Notes: generated by a model from the letters alone, not told the origin. Positions 8,095 through 17,738 are shown, numbered from the stretch's first letter. The stretch is 64,000 bases of DNA from Rhizobium terrae (GCF_003425685.1 NZ_QJKM01000001.1:488920-552919), one strand, 5' to 3'. A program made the numbers and translations.

Positions 8095-9015
8095 ATGCAT
8101 TGCAAACTGATCGGTATTCCCCTGCAGGATGGCGCGACACAGCTGGGCTGCGAAATGGGGCCGAGCGCGCTTCGAACCGCCGGACTCGAGGCCGCACTCA
8201 CGGAACTCGGCCATCAGGTGACCGATCTCGGCAATGTCGGCATCTCCAAGCTCCCGGACATCACGCATCCGAATGCCGCCGTCCGCCGTCTCCCGCAGAT
8301 CATCGCCTGGACGGAGCTGCTGACTGAACTCGCCTATCGCGAAAGCGGCGAAGGCATGCCGATCTTCCTCGGCGGCGATCACGCCATTTCTGCCGGCACT
8401 GTCACAGGCGTCGCGCGCCGCGCTGCGGAAACCGGCCGACCGTTCTTCGTGCTCTGGCTGGATGCGCATACGGATTTCCACACGCTCGACACGACCACCA
8501 GCGGCAACCTGCACGGCGTTCCGGTTGCCTATTTCACCGGACGGCCGGGTTTCGAGGGCTATATGCCGAAGCTTTCCCATCGGGTCGATCCGGCCAATAT
8601 GTGCATGATCGGCATCCGCAGCGTCGATCCGGCCGAGCGTACGGCGCTTCGCGAAAGCGACGTCACTGTCCACGACATGCGTGTGATCGATGAGCACGGC
8701 GTTGCCGCGCTCCTGCGCACTTTCCTCGAAAAGGTCGAAGCGGCCAACGGTCTGCTGCACGTCAGCCTCGACGTGGATTTCCTCGAGCCGACTTTCGCCC
8801 CGGCCGTCGGCACCACCGTGCCGGGCGGCGCGACCTTCCGCGAGGCGCATCTCGTCATGGAAATGCTGCATGACAGCGGCCTCGTGACGAGCCTCGACCT
8901 AGTCGAACTCAACCCCTTCTTGGACGAGCGCGGCCGCACCGCGACCCTGCTCGTCGATCTTACCGCCAGCCTGATGGGCCGCAAGGTCATGGACCGACCG
9001 ACGAGGAGTTTCTGA
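8095..9015 (+). CDS. rocF: Arginase
   Basis: 306 residues from the ATG at 8095, preceded by ACGGAG. The frame extends to 8029, but that part overlaps the operator region. Ureohydrolase motifs carrying the manganese ligands are GGDHAISAG (about 93-101), DAHTDFH (about 124-130) and SLDVDFLEP (about 225-233). It hydrolyses arginine to ornithine and urea in the cytoplasm. The stop overlaps the ornithine cyclodeaminase start by one base, giving a two-step arginine-to-proline route. Probably controlled by the divergent Lrp regulator. Agmatinase or another ureohydrolase is less likely given the ornithine-consuming partner. Confidence 0.92.
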   Translation: MHCKLIGIPLQDGATQLGCEMGPSALRTAGLEAALTELGHQVTDLGNVGISKLPDITHPNAAVRRLPQIIAWTELLTELAYRESGEGMPIFLGGDHAISAGTVTGVARRAAETGRPFFVLWLDAHTDFHTLDTTTSGNLHGVPVAYFTGRPGFEGYMPKLSHRVDPANMCMIGIRSVDPAERTALRESDVTVHDMRVIDEHGVAALLRTFLEKVEAANGLLHVSLDVDFLEPTFAPAVGTTVPGGATFREAHLVMEMLHDSGLVTSLDLVELNPFLDERGRTATLLVDLTASLMGRKVMDRPTRSF

Positions 9016-10076
9016 TGCCAGCACCCGCCAACCTGAACATCGTACCGTTCATCAGCGTCGAAAACATGATGGACCTCGTCGTCGCCACCGGCGTCGAGAC
9101 ATTCCTGGTCGGGTTGGCGGGCTATATCGAAGATGATTTTCGTCGTTGGGAAAGTTTCGACAAGATTCCGCGGGTTGCTTCCCATTCGAGAGACGGCGTA
9201 ATCGAGCTGATGCCAACCAGCGACGGAGTGCTTTACGGCTTCAAATACGTCAACGGCCACCCGAAGAACACCAAATCCGGCCTGCAGACGGTGACGGCGT
9301 TCGGGGTGCTCTCCGATGTCGACAGCGGTTATCCGCTGCTGCTTTCCGAAATGACCATCCTGACAGCGCTTCGCACCGCCGCGACCTCGGCGATCGCCGC
9401 GAAATATCTGGCACGCAGGGATGCGCGCACTATGGCACTGATCGGCAACGGTGCCCAGAGCGAATTCCAGGCACTGGCTTTCAAGTCGCTCATCGGCATC
9501 GATCGCTTGCGGCTTTACGACATCGATCCGGAAGCGACCCTCCGATGCCGCCGCAATCTTGAAAAATTCGGCTTCGAGATCGACGCATGCAATTCCGCCG
9601 AACAGGCCGTCGAAGGGGCCGACATCATCACCACGGCGACCGCCGATAAGCACAATGCCACGATCCTGACCGATAACATGATCGGCCCCGGCATACATAT
9701 CAACGGCGTCGGCGGCGACTGCCCCGGCAAGACGGAGATGCACCGCGACATCCTGCTGCGCTCCGACATTTTCGTGGAATTTCCGCCGCAGACGCGGATC
9801 GAAGGCGAGATCCAGCAGCTCTCGCCGGATCATCCAATCACCGAACTCTGGCGTGTCATCGCCGGTCACGAACCGGGCCGCCGCTCGGAAAAGCAGATCA
9901 CACTGTTCGACAGCGTCGGCTTCGCGATCGAGGATTTTTCCGCACTTCGGTATGTTCGCGACAAGGTGAGCGGTTCAAGCTCCATCAACCAGCTCGACCT
10001 GCTTGCCGATCCGGATGAGCCGCGCGACCTGTTCGGCATGCTGCTCAGGCGTCAGGCACTTCTTGCCTCTGCCTGA
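9015..10076 (+). CDS. ocd: Ornithine cyclodeaminase
   Basis: 353 residues, the family length of the OCD/mu-crystallin superfamily. An NAD-binding Rossmann segment is seen at ALIGNGAQSEFQAL (about 139-152) and a catalytic-region GDCPGKTEM stretch near 235. It converts ornithine to proline and ammonia with bound NAD. It is translationally coupled to the arginase gene upstream. It ends 15 bases before the convergent stop of the deacetylase gene, with no clear terminator in between. Confidence 0.92.
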   Translation: MPAPANLNIVPFISVENMMDLVVATGVETFLVGLAGYIEDDFRRWESFDKIPRVASHSRDGVIELMPTSDGVLYGFKYVNGHPKNTKSGLQTVTAFGVLSDVDSGYPLLLSEMTILTALRTAATSAIAAKYLARRDARTMALIGNGAQSEFQALAFKSLIGIDRLRLYDIDPEATLRCRRNLEKFGFEIDACNSAEQAVEGADIITTATADKHNATILTDNMIGPGIHINGVGGDCPGKTEMHRDILLRSDIFVEFPPQTRIEGEIQQLSPDHPITELWRVIAGHEPGRRSEKQITLFDSVGFAIEDFSALRYVRDKVSGSSSINQLDLLADPDEPRDLFGMLLRRQALLASA

Positions 10077-10091
10077 AACAACAGGTATTCA

Positions 10092-10976
10092 TCACTTGCC
10101 GCCGCTCTCCTTGGCGAAGCGGGCGATATCCGCATGGGTGCCGAACCAGACGCCGTCATGGCCCTGGATATGACGGATCAGTTCTTCCAGCACGAAAATG
10201 CGGGAACGGTAACCTGTTACATGCGGGTGCATGGTCAGCAGAAAAAGCCCCCCTTCCTGGTAAGCACGGTCGAATTCGCGCTTGAAGATGTCGAGTACGG
10301 CGGTTGGCGGCGTATAGGGGCGCAGCGCCGTGAAGCGGTTCATGTTGAAATAGACCGCATCGTCGCGGATCCATTCGACGGGCAGTTCGACGATGCCGGT
10401 CGGTTCGCCGTCTTCGACGAGTTCATACGGATCGTCGTCGGCCATCAGTGAAGAATCGTAGAGGAGGCCGAGTTCACGCTCGATCTTCAGCGTCTCGTAG
10501 GAGAAATCCCAGGATGGCGTGCGCATGCCGACCGGGCGGATGCCGGTGATCTTTTCCAGCGTATCGGCGGCGCGGAAATGCAGTTCGCGCTCCTTCTCCG
10601 GCGGCACCTTGGTGTTCACTTCGTGGATCCAGCCATGCAGGCCTATCTCGTGGCCTTCTGCGATCACCTGCCGCTGTTCGTAGGGATAAAGAAGTGCGGC
10701 GACGGCCGGCACGAAGAAGGTGGCCGGCACATCGGCATTGCGCAAGGTTTCGAGAATGCGCGGCACACCCATGCGGTTGCCGTACTGGCCCTGCGACATG
10801 CGGCCGATGGATTCACCGCCGTCGCGCAGTTCGTTGGTCTCGTGATCGCTGTCGAAGGAGAGCGCCACGGCACAGCGGGCGCCATCCTTCCATGCCTTCG
10901 GCTTCAGCGAACGGCCAGCACGCACCTTGTTGACCTTGCCTCGCCAGATCGCTTCATCCCATTCCCACGGTTCCAT
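10092..10976 (-). CDS. Polysaccharide deacetylase family protein, HP0310-like
   Basis: 294 residues from the ATG at 10976, which has GGGAGGGCA upstream. NodB-fold metal motifs are FDSDHE (about 45-50) and HGWIHE (about 118-123), with RTPSWDFS and a C-terminal LTMHPHVTG. The HGWxHE version is typical of the Helicobacter HP0310 / allantoinase-PuuE branch. These enzymes hydrolyse cyclic amides or N-acyl groups rather than classical chitin. It is last in the leftward operon with a creatininase-family amidohydrolase and a peptide importer, which favours a small amide or imide substrate over cell-wall polymer. The substrate is not determined. Confidence 0.8.
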   Translation of the reverse strand: MEPWEWDEAIWRGKVNKVRAGRSLKPKAWKDGARCAVALSFDSDHETNELRDGGESIGRMSQGQYGNRMGVPRILETLRNADVPATFFVPAVAALLYPYEQRQVIAEGHEIGLHGWIHEVNTKVPPEKERELHFRAADTLEKITGIRPVGMRTPSWDFSYETLKIERELGLLYDSSLMADDDPYELVEDGEPTGIVELPVEWIRDDAVYFNMNRFTALRPYTPPTAVLDIFKREFDRAYQEGGLFLLTMHPHVTGYRSRIFVLEELIRHIQGHDGVWFGTHADIARFAKESGGK

Positions 10977-10995
10977 GTGCCTGCCCTCCCTTTTG

Positions 10996-12711
10996 TCATT
11001 CGGCTGCCTGCGGCAGCACGGGAACGGCTGCGAGCAGCCGCTTGGTGTAATCATGCTGCGGATTGTCGTAGATCGTACCCGCTTCGCCTTCCTCGACTAT
11101 TCTGCCGCGATACATGATTGCGACGCGGTCACAGAGGTGGCGCACGATCGACAGGTCATGGCTGATAAAGATCAACGACAGGTCGAGTTCGGCGCGCAGG
11201 CGGATCAGGAGGTTGATGATCTGCGCCTGGATCGACACGTCGAGCGAGGCGACCGGCTCGTCACAAACCACGACATCCGGCTGCATCGCAAGCGCCCGAG
11301 CAATCGCGATACGCTGCCGCTGGCCGCCGGAGAACTGGTGCGGGAAGCGGTTGGCGAAGGTCGGATCGAGGCCGACCGCCGCCAGCCATTGCCTGACATA
11401 GTCCGGCGCCTCCGCCCGTGTCACCAGCCGATGCGCGAGCGGACCTTCGGCAAGAATATCGCCGATCCGCATGCGGCCGTTCAGCGAAGCGAACGGGTCC
11501 TGAAAGATCGTCTGGATGCGGGTGGTGATCTTTCTGGCGCCGCGGCCTTCGCTCATGACCGGCTTGCCGTTGAGACGAACGGAGCCGGACGTCGGAACTG
11601 CGATGCCCGCCGCCACGCGCCCGAGCGTCGATTTGCCGGAGCCGGATTCGCCGACGAGGCCGAGCACTTCGCCTCGCTTCAGGGTGATCGACACGCCGTC
11701 GACTGCCTGAACGACCGGCAAAGGCCGGAAGATGCCCGACTTGATGGCGATCTCCTTGAAGAAACCCATGGGTTTCTGGAAGCGCTTCACGGCATTGTCG
11801 ATGACGAGGTAAGGGCTGCCGAGCGGCGGCAGGTCGGCGGTGGCCGACTTGCGCGGCGGCGGGGCGGCATCCGCAATACCGGCGCCGCGCAGCAAGAGCT
11901 GGCCCGGCTTGGCGCGGGAGGGCAGCGCGTCGAGCAGCGCCTTGGTGTATTCGTGCTGCGGCTTTGTCAGCACGCCGAATGCGGGCCCGAGTTCGACGAT
12001 ATGCCCGTGGCGCATCACCGCAACGCGGTCGGCGAGCGACGATACGACGGCCAGGTCATGGCTGATCCAGATCAGCGCGGTGCCGAGTGCGGCCACCAAT
12101 TCCTTCATCTCGGCAAGGATTTCCGCCTGCACCGACACGTCGAGAGCGGTTGTCGGCTCGTCACAGATGATCAGCTTCGGCCGATGCAGGAGGGCGATGG
12201 CGATCGCCACGCGCTGGCGCATGCCGCCGGAAAACTGGTGCGGGAAGAAATCCACTTTCTGTTCCGGCTCGGCGATGCGGACTTGAGCCAGTGCTTTGAC
12301 CGCCCGTTCGCGGGCGTCGGCGGCGCTGATCTTTTCATGAGCTTCGAGCGCCAGCTTGATTTGCGTGCCGATGCTCAGCACCGGGTTCAGCGTCATCATC
12401 GGGTCCTGGAAGACCATGGAAATGGTCTTGCCGCGGATGGCGCGCAGTTCATGCGAGGGCAGACCGATCAGTTCCCGGCCTTCGAGCCTGATCGAGCCTT
12501 CGACAATACGGCCGGGTTCATCAATCAGGCCGATGATCGAGAAGCCGGTGATCGACTTGCCGGACCCGGATTCGCCGACCAGGCCCAGCACTTCGCCCGG
12601 CGCGACCGAGAACGAGACACCATCGACGGCCTTCACTTCGCCGCGCGCGCTCGGGAACCAGGTCTTGAGGTTGGTGACTTCCAGAAGTGGACCAAGGGGC
12701 GCAGCTGTCAT
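10996..12711 (-). CDS. Fused double-ATPase of a peptide ABC transporter (GsiA/DppDF type)
   Basis: 571 residues holding two complete ATPase modules. Walker A GESGSGKS occurs near residue 47 and again near 350; the signatures are FSGGMRQRV in the first half and FSGGQRQRI in the second. Each half has the oligopeptide-type extension after the core domain. The fusion replaces separate DppD and DppF proteins, as in GsiA. The start codon overlaps the stop of the DppC-like permease gene by four bases. It energises uptake of di- or oligopeptides or glutathione-like compounds bound by the SBP encoded at 16112. Confidence 0.92.
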   Translation of the reverse strand: MTAAPLGPLLEVTNLKTWFPSARGEVKAVDGVSFSVAPGEVLGLVGESGSGKSITGFSIIGLIDEPGRIVEGSIRLEGRELIGLPSHELRAIRGKTISMVFQDPMMTLNPVLSIGTQIKLALEAHEKISAADARERAVKALAQVRIAEPEQKVDFFPHQFSGGMRQRVAIAIALLHRPKLIICDEPTTALDVSVQAEILAEMKELVAALGTALIWISHDLAVVSSLADRVAVMRHGHIVELGPAFGVLTKPQHEYTKALLDALPSRAKPGQLLLRGAGIADAAPPPRKSATADLPPLGSPYLVIDNAVKRFQKPMGFFKEIAIKSGIFRPLPVVQAVDGVSITLKRGEVLGLVGESGSGKSTLGRVAAGIAVPTSGSVRLNGKPVMSEGRGARKITTRIQTIFQDPFASLNGRMRIGDILAEGPLAHRLVTRAEAPDYVRQWLAAVGLDPTFANRFPHQFSGGQRQRIAIARALAMQPDVVVCDEPVASLDVSIQAQIINLLIRLRAELDLSLIFISHDLSIVRHLCDRVAIMYRGRIVEEGEAGTIYDNPQHDYTKRLLAAVPVLPQAAE

Positions 12712-13598
12712 CGGCGAAGCCTCGGGTTGAGCTGGTCTCGCACCTGGTCACCGACAAGGTTCAGCGAAACGATGAAGATGATCAGTGCGAGACCAGGATA
12801 GATGGAGATCCAGTAACGGCCGGAGAGGAGATATTGGAAGCCGTTGGAGATCAGCATGCCGAGCGACGGCTCGGTCGGCGGCAGGCCGACGCCGAGGAAG
12901 GAAAGGGTGGCTTCGAGCGAGATCGCGCTCGCCACCTGCACGGTCGCGACGACGATCAGCGGCGGCAGCGAGTTCGGCAGGATATGCTTCAGCACGACGC
13001 GCAGCGGCGAGAGCGGGATGGATAATGCCGCTTCCACATAATCCTTCTGCCGTTCGGCCGATGCCGCGCCGTGCGCCGTGCGAGCGAAATAGGCGTATTG
13101 GGCGAAGATCAGCGCCATGATCAACTGGTAACGGCCCTGCCCCAACAGTGCGGCGATGACGAAGGCGAGCAGGATCGCCGGGAAGGAGAGCTGCAGGTCG
13201 ACGATGCGCATGACGAGGCTTTCGAAACGCCCGCCGATATAGGCGGCCGCGCAGCCGATGACGGCGCCGATGGTGAAGGCGATACCGCCGGCGATGACGC
13301 CCATCTGCAGCGAGATGCGAAGGCCATAGATGATGGCGGACAGGAGGTCGCGGCCTTGCGAATCCGTGCCGAGCCAATGGGTGTAGCCGCCGATGCCGAC
13401 ATAACCCGGAGCCCGGCGTGCATCACGCAGCACGAGGCTGGTCAGGTCATAGGGATCCTGTGGGGTGATGAGAGGCGCGGCAAGCGCGGTCAGCACGATC
13501 AGCAGAACGACGATGGCGGCAATGGTGGCGGTCTTGTTGCGGAAGAACTCTTCCAGAAAGCGGCCGAGCAGAGTGTCCCGCATGGCAATGTCAAACAT
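12708..13598 (-). CDS. Peptide ABC transporter permease (DppC/GsiD type)
   Basis: 296 residues with an N-terminal membrane segment (about 19-39), a periplasmic stretch containing HWLGTDSQGRDLLS that is diagnostic of DppC-type permeases, then about five membrane segments and a coupling loop around DYVEAALSIPLS. It pairs with the DppB-like permease encoded one base upstream. An internal ATG (MRDTL, codon 6) is an alternative start. Confidence 0.92.
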   Translation of the reverse strand: MFDIAMRDTLLGRFLEEFFRNKTATIAAIVVLLIVLTALAAPLITPQDPYDLTSLVLRDARRAPGYVGIGGYTHWLGTDSQGRDLLSAIIYGLRISLQMGVIAGGIAFTIGAVIGCAAAYIGGRFESLVMRIVDLQLSFPAILLAFVIAALLGQGRYQLIMALIFAQYAYFARTAHGAASAERQKDYVEAALSIPLSPLRVVLKHILPNSLPPLIVVATVQVASAISLEATLSFLGVGLPPTEPSLGMLISNGFQYLLSGRYWISIYPGLALIIFIVSLNLVGDQVRDQLNPRLRR

Positions 13599-13599
13599 A

Positions 13600-14571
13600 T
13601 CAGGCCCGTCCCTTTCTCAAGCGGGGATCGAGCAGCGCATAGGTGAGATCGACCACGAGGTTGATGACGATGAACAGGAAGGCGACGAGCATCAGGTAGG
13701 CGACCATGACCGGACGGTCGAGCGAGGTAATGCTGTCGATGATGAGCTTGCCGAGGCCAGGCCAGGAGAAGATCGTCTCGGTGACAACCGCAAAGGCGAG
13801 CGTCGAGGCGAGTTCGAGGCCGAAGACGGTGACGAGCGGAATGGAGATCAGCCGTAATACGTGGCGGCTCAGCACCGTGAACTCAGAGAGGCCGGCGGCG
13901 CGGGCGAATTTCACCGTGTCGCTCAACATCAGTTCGCGGGTGCCGGCGCGGGCAAGCCGGATCATCAGCGAGAACTTGAAGAGCGACAGGTTCAGCGCCG
14001 GCAGGATGAGATGCGCCCAGCCATCGGCCGTGAGGAAGCTGAACTCGACACCGAAAAGGCTGGCCGTATCGCCGCGTCCGCCCGCCGGCGTAATGCCGAA
14101 CTGCACGGCGAAGACCATGATCAGCATCAGGCCGAACCAGAAGGTCGGAACCGAAAAGCCGAGAATGGAGATTGCCATGATGGCACGCGAAAGGAGGCTG
14201 TGCGGCCGGTAGCCGGCATACATGCCGATCGGGATGCCGGCGAGGCTTGCGAAAATCACCGCGATCAGCGTCAGTTCCAGCGTTGCCGGCAGGCGCGACA
14301 GGATCAACTCGCTGACCGGCATGTTATAGACCAGCGAGCGGCCGAAATCGCCATGGAACAGGCGTCCGAGAAAGGCGAAATACTGGTGCCAGAGCGGCTG
14401 GTCGAGGCCGTATTGAGCAATGACTGCGGCGCGGATATCCTGCGTCGCGTCCGGCGAGATCAACACGTCGATGGGATTGCCCACCGCATAGACGCCGCAG
14501 AAGACGAGCACCGACATCGCGAAGACGACGATGACCGCCTGCCAGAGGCGTTGCAAAATGAAAGCGAACAT
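13600..14571 (-). CDS. Peptide ABC transporter permease (DppB/GsiC type)
   Basis: 323 residues from the ATG at 14571 (MFAFILQRL), preceded by GGGGAA. The frame is open upstream to 14925, but that part is antisense to nothing conserved and runs into the creatininase gene. DppB features are an N-terminal transmembrane helix, an ISPDATQDIRAAVIAQYGLDQPL-type segment and six membrane spans. It forms the channel with the DppC-like partner. Confidence 0.92.
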   Translation of the reverse strand: MFAFILQRLWQAVIVVFAMSVLVFCGVYAVGNPIDVLISPDATQDIRAAVIAQYGLDQPLWHQYFAFLGRLFHGDFGRSLVYNMPVSELILSRLPATLELTLIAVIFASLAGIPIGMYAGYRPHSLLSRAIMAISILGFSVPTFWFGLMLIMVFAVQFGITPAGGRGDTASLFGVEFSFLTADGWAHLILPALNLSLFKFSLMIRLARAGTRELMLSDTVKFARAAGLSEFTVLSRHVLRLISIPLVTVFGLELASTLAFAVVTETIFSWPGLGKLIIDSITSLDRPVMVAYLMLVAFLFIVINLVVDLTYALLDPRLRKGRA

Positions 14572-14650
14572 ACGTTCCCCGTTCTCTCCCGCTGCCGATC
14601 TTCCGTAGGCTTGACGGGCCGAAATTGTGCCTGCGCGTTTCGCGTCGGCC

Positions 14651-15352
14651 TTAGTGCCAATTGCCTTCCAGAAGTTCGCGGGTCTCCGCGACCGCGACGT
14701 CCCAGATCGCCAGCATGTCCTCGTCCGGACGCTGGTAGAGGCCATGATAGTTGCCGTCGCCGAGCATCTCGCGCTTGCGGGCAGCATCGATGCGAGCGAG
14801 GCGGGCGAAGTCCACCTTGGGCTTCGAGGTCGTCGGCTGGCGCTGATCGGTCGTGCGCGTCCAGGGGAAGTTCTCCATCCAGGAAGCGTGCGAGGCGGCC
14901 GGATCAATCTCATGAACCTTGGCAAGCGTCTTCGGCGCCCGCCACCAGTCGTGAAATTTCACCGAACTGTCCGGATGAGTATTCATCCACTCGGACAACA
15001 AAGCGGTGATCGGCGTGTTGCCGCCATGACCGTTGACGATGAGGATGCGGCGGAAACCGGAGCGATGGATGCTGTCCATCAGATCGCGAATGACGCCGAT
15101 ATAGGTCGACAGCGACAGCGTCAGCGTGCCCGGGAAGGTCGCAAAGGACGAGGCAAGCCCATAGGGCACGACCGGGAAGACCGGAATGCCGAGCGGCTCG
15201 GCCGCATCGAGCGACACTTTTTCCGCGAGGATCATGTCGGTCGCGAGGCTCAGATAGGCATGCTGCTCGACACTGCCGATCGGAAGCACACAGCGGTCGT
15301 CTTCGGACGCTCGTTCCTCCACCTGCATCCAGTTCATATCCGCGATCTTCAT
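14651..15352 (-). CDS. Creatininase-family amidohydrolase
   Basis: 233 residues from the ATG at 15352, which has GGGGA upstream; a TTG ten codons earlier is less likely. Creatininase-fold metal residues are visible in GSVEQHAYLSLATD (about 36-49) and NGHGGNTP (about 109-116). The family opens cyclic amides such as creatinine or acts on other small amidines and formamides. It is the first gene of the leftward operon that also encodes the peptide importer and the HP0310-like deacetylase. The substrate is probably a compound brought in by that transporter; creatinine itself is not proven. Confidence 0.85.
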   Translation of the reverse strand: MKIADMNWMQVEERASEDDRCVLPIGSVEQHAYLSLATDMILAEKVSLDAAEPLGIPVFPVVPYGLASSFATFPGTLTLSLSTYIGVIRDLMDSIHRSGFRRILIVNGHGGNTPITALLSEWMNTHPDSSVKFHDWWRAPKTLAKVHEIDPAASHASWMENFPWTRTTDQRQPTTSKPKVDFARLARIDAARKREMLGDGNYHGLYQRPDEDMLAIWDVAVAETRELLEGNWH

Positions 15353-15453
15353 AAAAATCCCCACTTCGCTCGCCTTGCGCAAAAACTGATCAAAATCCTG
15401 CGTCTACGCACAAAAAATGTGCCTTGACGAGCATTGCGTTCATCAAGAGCAAC

Positions 15454-15519
15454 GTTCCATACGGAACTAAAAAATGAGATTGACAGTCAATTAAACTGTC
15501 GTCAAGTTCCATACGGAAC
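15454..15519. promoter_or_regulatory. Divergent promoter region with two identical operators
   Basis: GTTCCATACGGAAC, a 14-base palindrome, occurs twice: 15454-15467 and 15506-15519, 52 bases apart (about five helical turns). Between them lies a GACAGT/ACTGTC inverted repeat (15482-15500). Promoter-like hexamers face both ways: rightward TTGACA (15480-15485) with CAAGTT after 17 bases, and leftward TTGACG (15500-15505) with CAATCT after 17 bases. The spacing would allow one regulator to bind both sites on the same face or by looping. The MarR-like protein encoded next door is the natural candidate. Confidence 0.65.
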
Positions 15520-15554
15520 AAAACTGGAAGCGGATTTTGCGGAGGCAGATTGTT

Positions 15555-16115
15555 TTGCAACTGGAACTCTCAACCTTCGACGCACTCCTTCGCCAAGGCG
15601 GAAAGATCTCTGCCGGGAAGGATTCCGTCGATCCCTTGGTTGCCGTGAAGCTGTGGGAAAATCCCTGCTGGCTCTCCTTCCGCATCAATTTCCTGGCGCT
15701 GCAGTTCAATGTGCCGATCTATCGCTGGACGGAGAAGGAATTCGGCCTGCCGCGGCCGGAGTTCGTGGTGCTCTATTCGCTCGGGCTCTCCGACGGGCTG
15801 ACGGCAAGCGCCATCTGCAGCTCCTCGGGCTTTCCGAAGAACACGATCAGCCGGGCGATCCAGAAGCTGATCGACAAGAACATCATCCGCCGCGAAGTCG
15901 ATCCTGCGGACCTGAGAAGCTTCGTCCTTTACATCACGGACGAAGGAAAGCGCATCGTCGACGCAGCCATGCAGCCGATGGTGGAGCGGGAGAAGGCCAT
16001 GCTGTCGGGCCTTACTCCGGCGGAAACGCTGATGCTCTCCGAACTGCTGGCGAAGGTCGTCGTGAATTCACCCGTCTCGCCGCCAATGATAAACACAGAG
16101 GAGAACGAAGAATGA
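15555..16115 (+). CDS. MarR-like winged-helix regulator
   Basis: 186 residues from the TTG at 15555, chosen because GCGGAGG lies nine bases upstream; a TTG at 15537 in frame would add six residues. The central part is a MarR-type winged helix (LYSLGLSDGLTASAICSSSG then FPKNTISRAIQKLIDKNIIRRE) with the wing at VDPADLRSFVLYITDEG. The stop overlaps the SBP start by four bases, so it is cotranscribed with the receptor of the transporter. It probably binds the two GTTCCATACGGAAC sites just upstream and regulates both divergent operons and itself. The ligand is unknown. Confidence 0.82.
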   Translation: MQLELSTFDALLRQGGKISAGKDSVDPLVAVKLWENPCWLSFRINFLALQFNVPIYRWTEKEFGLPRPEFVVLYSLGLSDGLTASAICSSSGFPKNTISRAIQKLIDKNIIRREVDPADLRSFVLYITDEGKRIVDAAMQPMVEREKAMLSGLTPAETLMLSELLAKVVVNSPVSPPMINTEENEE

Positions 16116-17716
16116 CACTTTATAAGGCATTCCGTACTTTTGCACTTACTGGCGCGCTGGCCGCCGCTCTCGCAACCAGTGTGTCCGGCATGGCTCTCGC
16201 CGCAGACCTGATGATCGGCGTTCGCGCCGGTCCGCTTTCTGTCGATCCGCACTTCACCGCAGCCGGTACGCATGCCGAAGCGGTGAAGCACATCTTCGAC
16301 TCGCTGGTGAAGTCCGGCAACAATCTTGAGCTTGAGCCCGGCCTTGCCACGAGCTGGACCGCGATCGACAGTAATACCTGGGAATTCAAGCTTCGCCGGG
16401 GCGTCAAGTTCCATGACGGTTCCGACTTCACCGCCGAGGACGTGAAGTTCTCGATCGAGCGCATCCCGGCCGTCACCGGCCCCAACCCGACGACCATCTA
16501 CGTTCGTCGCGTCCGTGGCATCGAGATCGTCGATCCCTACACGATCCGCATCAAGACCGATGGCCCGGCGCCGAACCTGCCGAACGACTTCATCCGCCTT
16601 TTCGTCGTCTCGCACATCGCCGCGAAAGACCATTCGGCCAATGCCGACAAGGCTGCGGAAGGTTTCAATTCCGGCAAGGCGGCGATCGGCACCGGCCCTT
16701 ACAAGTTCGTATCCTGGACACCGAAGGAGCAGCTCGTTCTCGCCAAGAACGATGCCTATTGGGGCGAGAAGGAACCTTGGGATAAGGTCACCCGCAAGGA
16801 GATTCCGAACGATGCGGCCCGCGTCGCTCAGCTGAAAGCCGGCCAGATCGACCTCATCTCTCGTATCCCAGCCTCCGACGTGCCGACACTGGAGAAAGAT
16901 TCCAAGGTCAGCGTCGTCAAGACGGATAGCGTCTACCTGTTCAACATCGCCTTCGACTTCCGCGAAAAGCCGCCGCAGGTCAGCGCCAAGGACGGTTCGG
17001 CCCTCCCGAAGAACCCCTTCCTCGACCCCAAGGTGCGTGAAGCCTTCGATCTGGCGATCGATCGCGAAACGCTGACCGAAATCGCCATGGAAGGCATGGG
17101 CGCCGTTCAGTCGCAGCTCGTCACACCGAACATCTTCGGCTGGAACCCCGCGGTGAAGCCGACCAAGGCCGATCCGGCAAAGGCGAAGAAGCTTCTTGCT
17201 GACGCCGGTTACCCGAATGGCTTCAAGGTAACCTTCTCCTTCACCAACGATCGTCTGCCGGGCGACAAAGATGTCGGCACGACGATCGCTCAGATGCTGA
17301 CTGCCGTGGGCATCCAGGTCGAGGCGAACGCCCAGCCGGGCGCCGTCTTCTTCCCGGCCAACACACGTGGCGATTACTCGATGACGATGTCCGGCTGGGG
17401 CACGCTGACGGGCGAATCGAACTATACGCTCTCGTCGCTCGCCCATTCCAACGATCCCCAGACCAAGCTCGGCGCCTTCAACCTGCGCGGTTACGTCAAC
17501 AAGACGATGGACAAGCTGATCGAGGATGCGGCCGTCGAGATGGACACGAAGAAGCGCGAGAAATTCCTGATGGACGCCAATGCACTTGTCACGACCGACC
17601 GCCCCTATCTGGCGATCGCTTCGACCGTGTCTGCCTGGGGCATGAAGAAGGGTATCACCATCGTACCGCGTTCCGACGAGGACACGCTGGCGATGAACAT
17701 CCGCCCAGCCAAATAG
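16112..17716 (+). CDS. Peptide/nickel-type ABC substrate-binding protein (SBP family 5)
   Basis: 534 residues from the ATG at 16112, preceded by GAGGAGAACG. The same frame is open upstream to 15434 but runs antiphase through the regulator gene and is not coding. A Sec signal peptide ends near residue 31 (GMALAAD). Family 5 hallmarks are LEPGLATSWTAID, WEFKLRRGVKFHDGSDFTAEDV and the IGTGPYKFVSW block. It is the periplasmic receptor for the permeases and ATPase encoded on the divergent operon (10996-14571). A terminator follows at 17739. Confidence 0.93.
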   Translation: MTLYKAFRTFALTGALAAALATSVSGMALAADLMIGVRAGPLSVDPHFTAAGTHAEAVKHIFDSLVKSGNNLELEPGLATSWTAIDSNTWEFKLRRGVKFHDGSDFTAEDVKFSIERIPAVTGPNPTTIYVRRVRGIEIVDPYTIRIKTDGPAPNLPNDFIRLFVVSHIAAKDHSANADKAAEGFNSGKAAIGTGPYKFVSWTPKEQLVLAKNDAYWGEKEPWDKVTRKEIPNDAARVAQLKAGQIDLISRIPASDVPTLEKDSKVSVVKTDSVYLFNIAFDFREKPPQVSAKDGSALPKNPFLDPKVREAFDLAIDRETLTEIAMEGMGAVQSQLVTPNIFGWNPAVKPTKADPAKAKKLLADAGYPNGFKVTFSFTNDRLPGDKDVGTTIAQMLTAVGIQVEANAQPGAVFFPANTRGDYSMTMSGWGTLTGESNYTLSSLAHSNDPQTKLGAFNLRGYVNKTMDKLIEDAAVEMDTKKREKFLMDANALVTTDRPYLAIASTVSAWGMKKGITIVPRSDEDTLAMNIRPAK

Positions 17717-17738
17717 GCTTTCCCAACGTGCAGCAACT

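Noticed and set aside
15434..16111. Upstream extension of the SBP family 5 gene by more than 200 codons
   Set aside because: This part overlaps the MarR-like gene in another frame and lies before a clear ribosome site and signal peptide at 16112.
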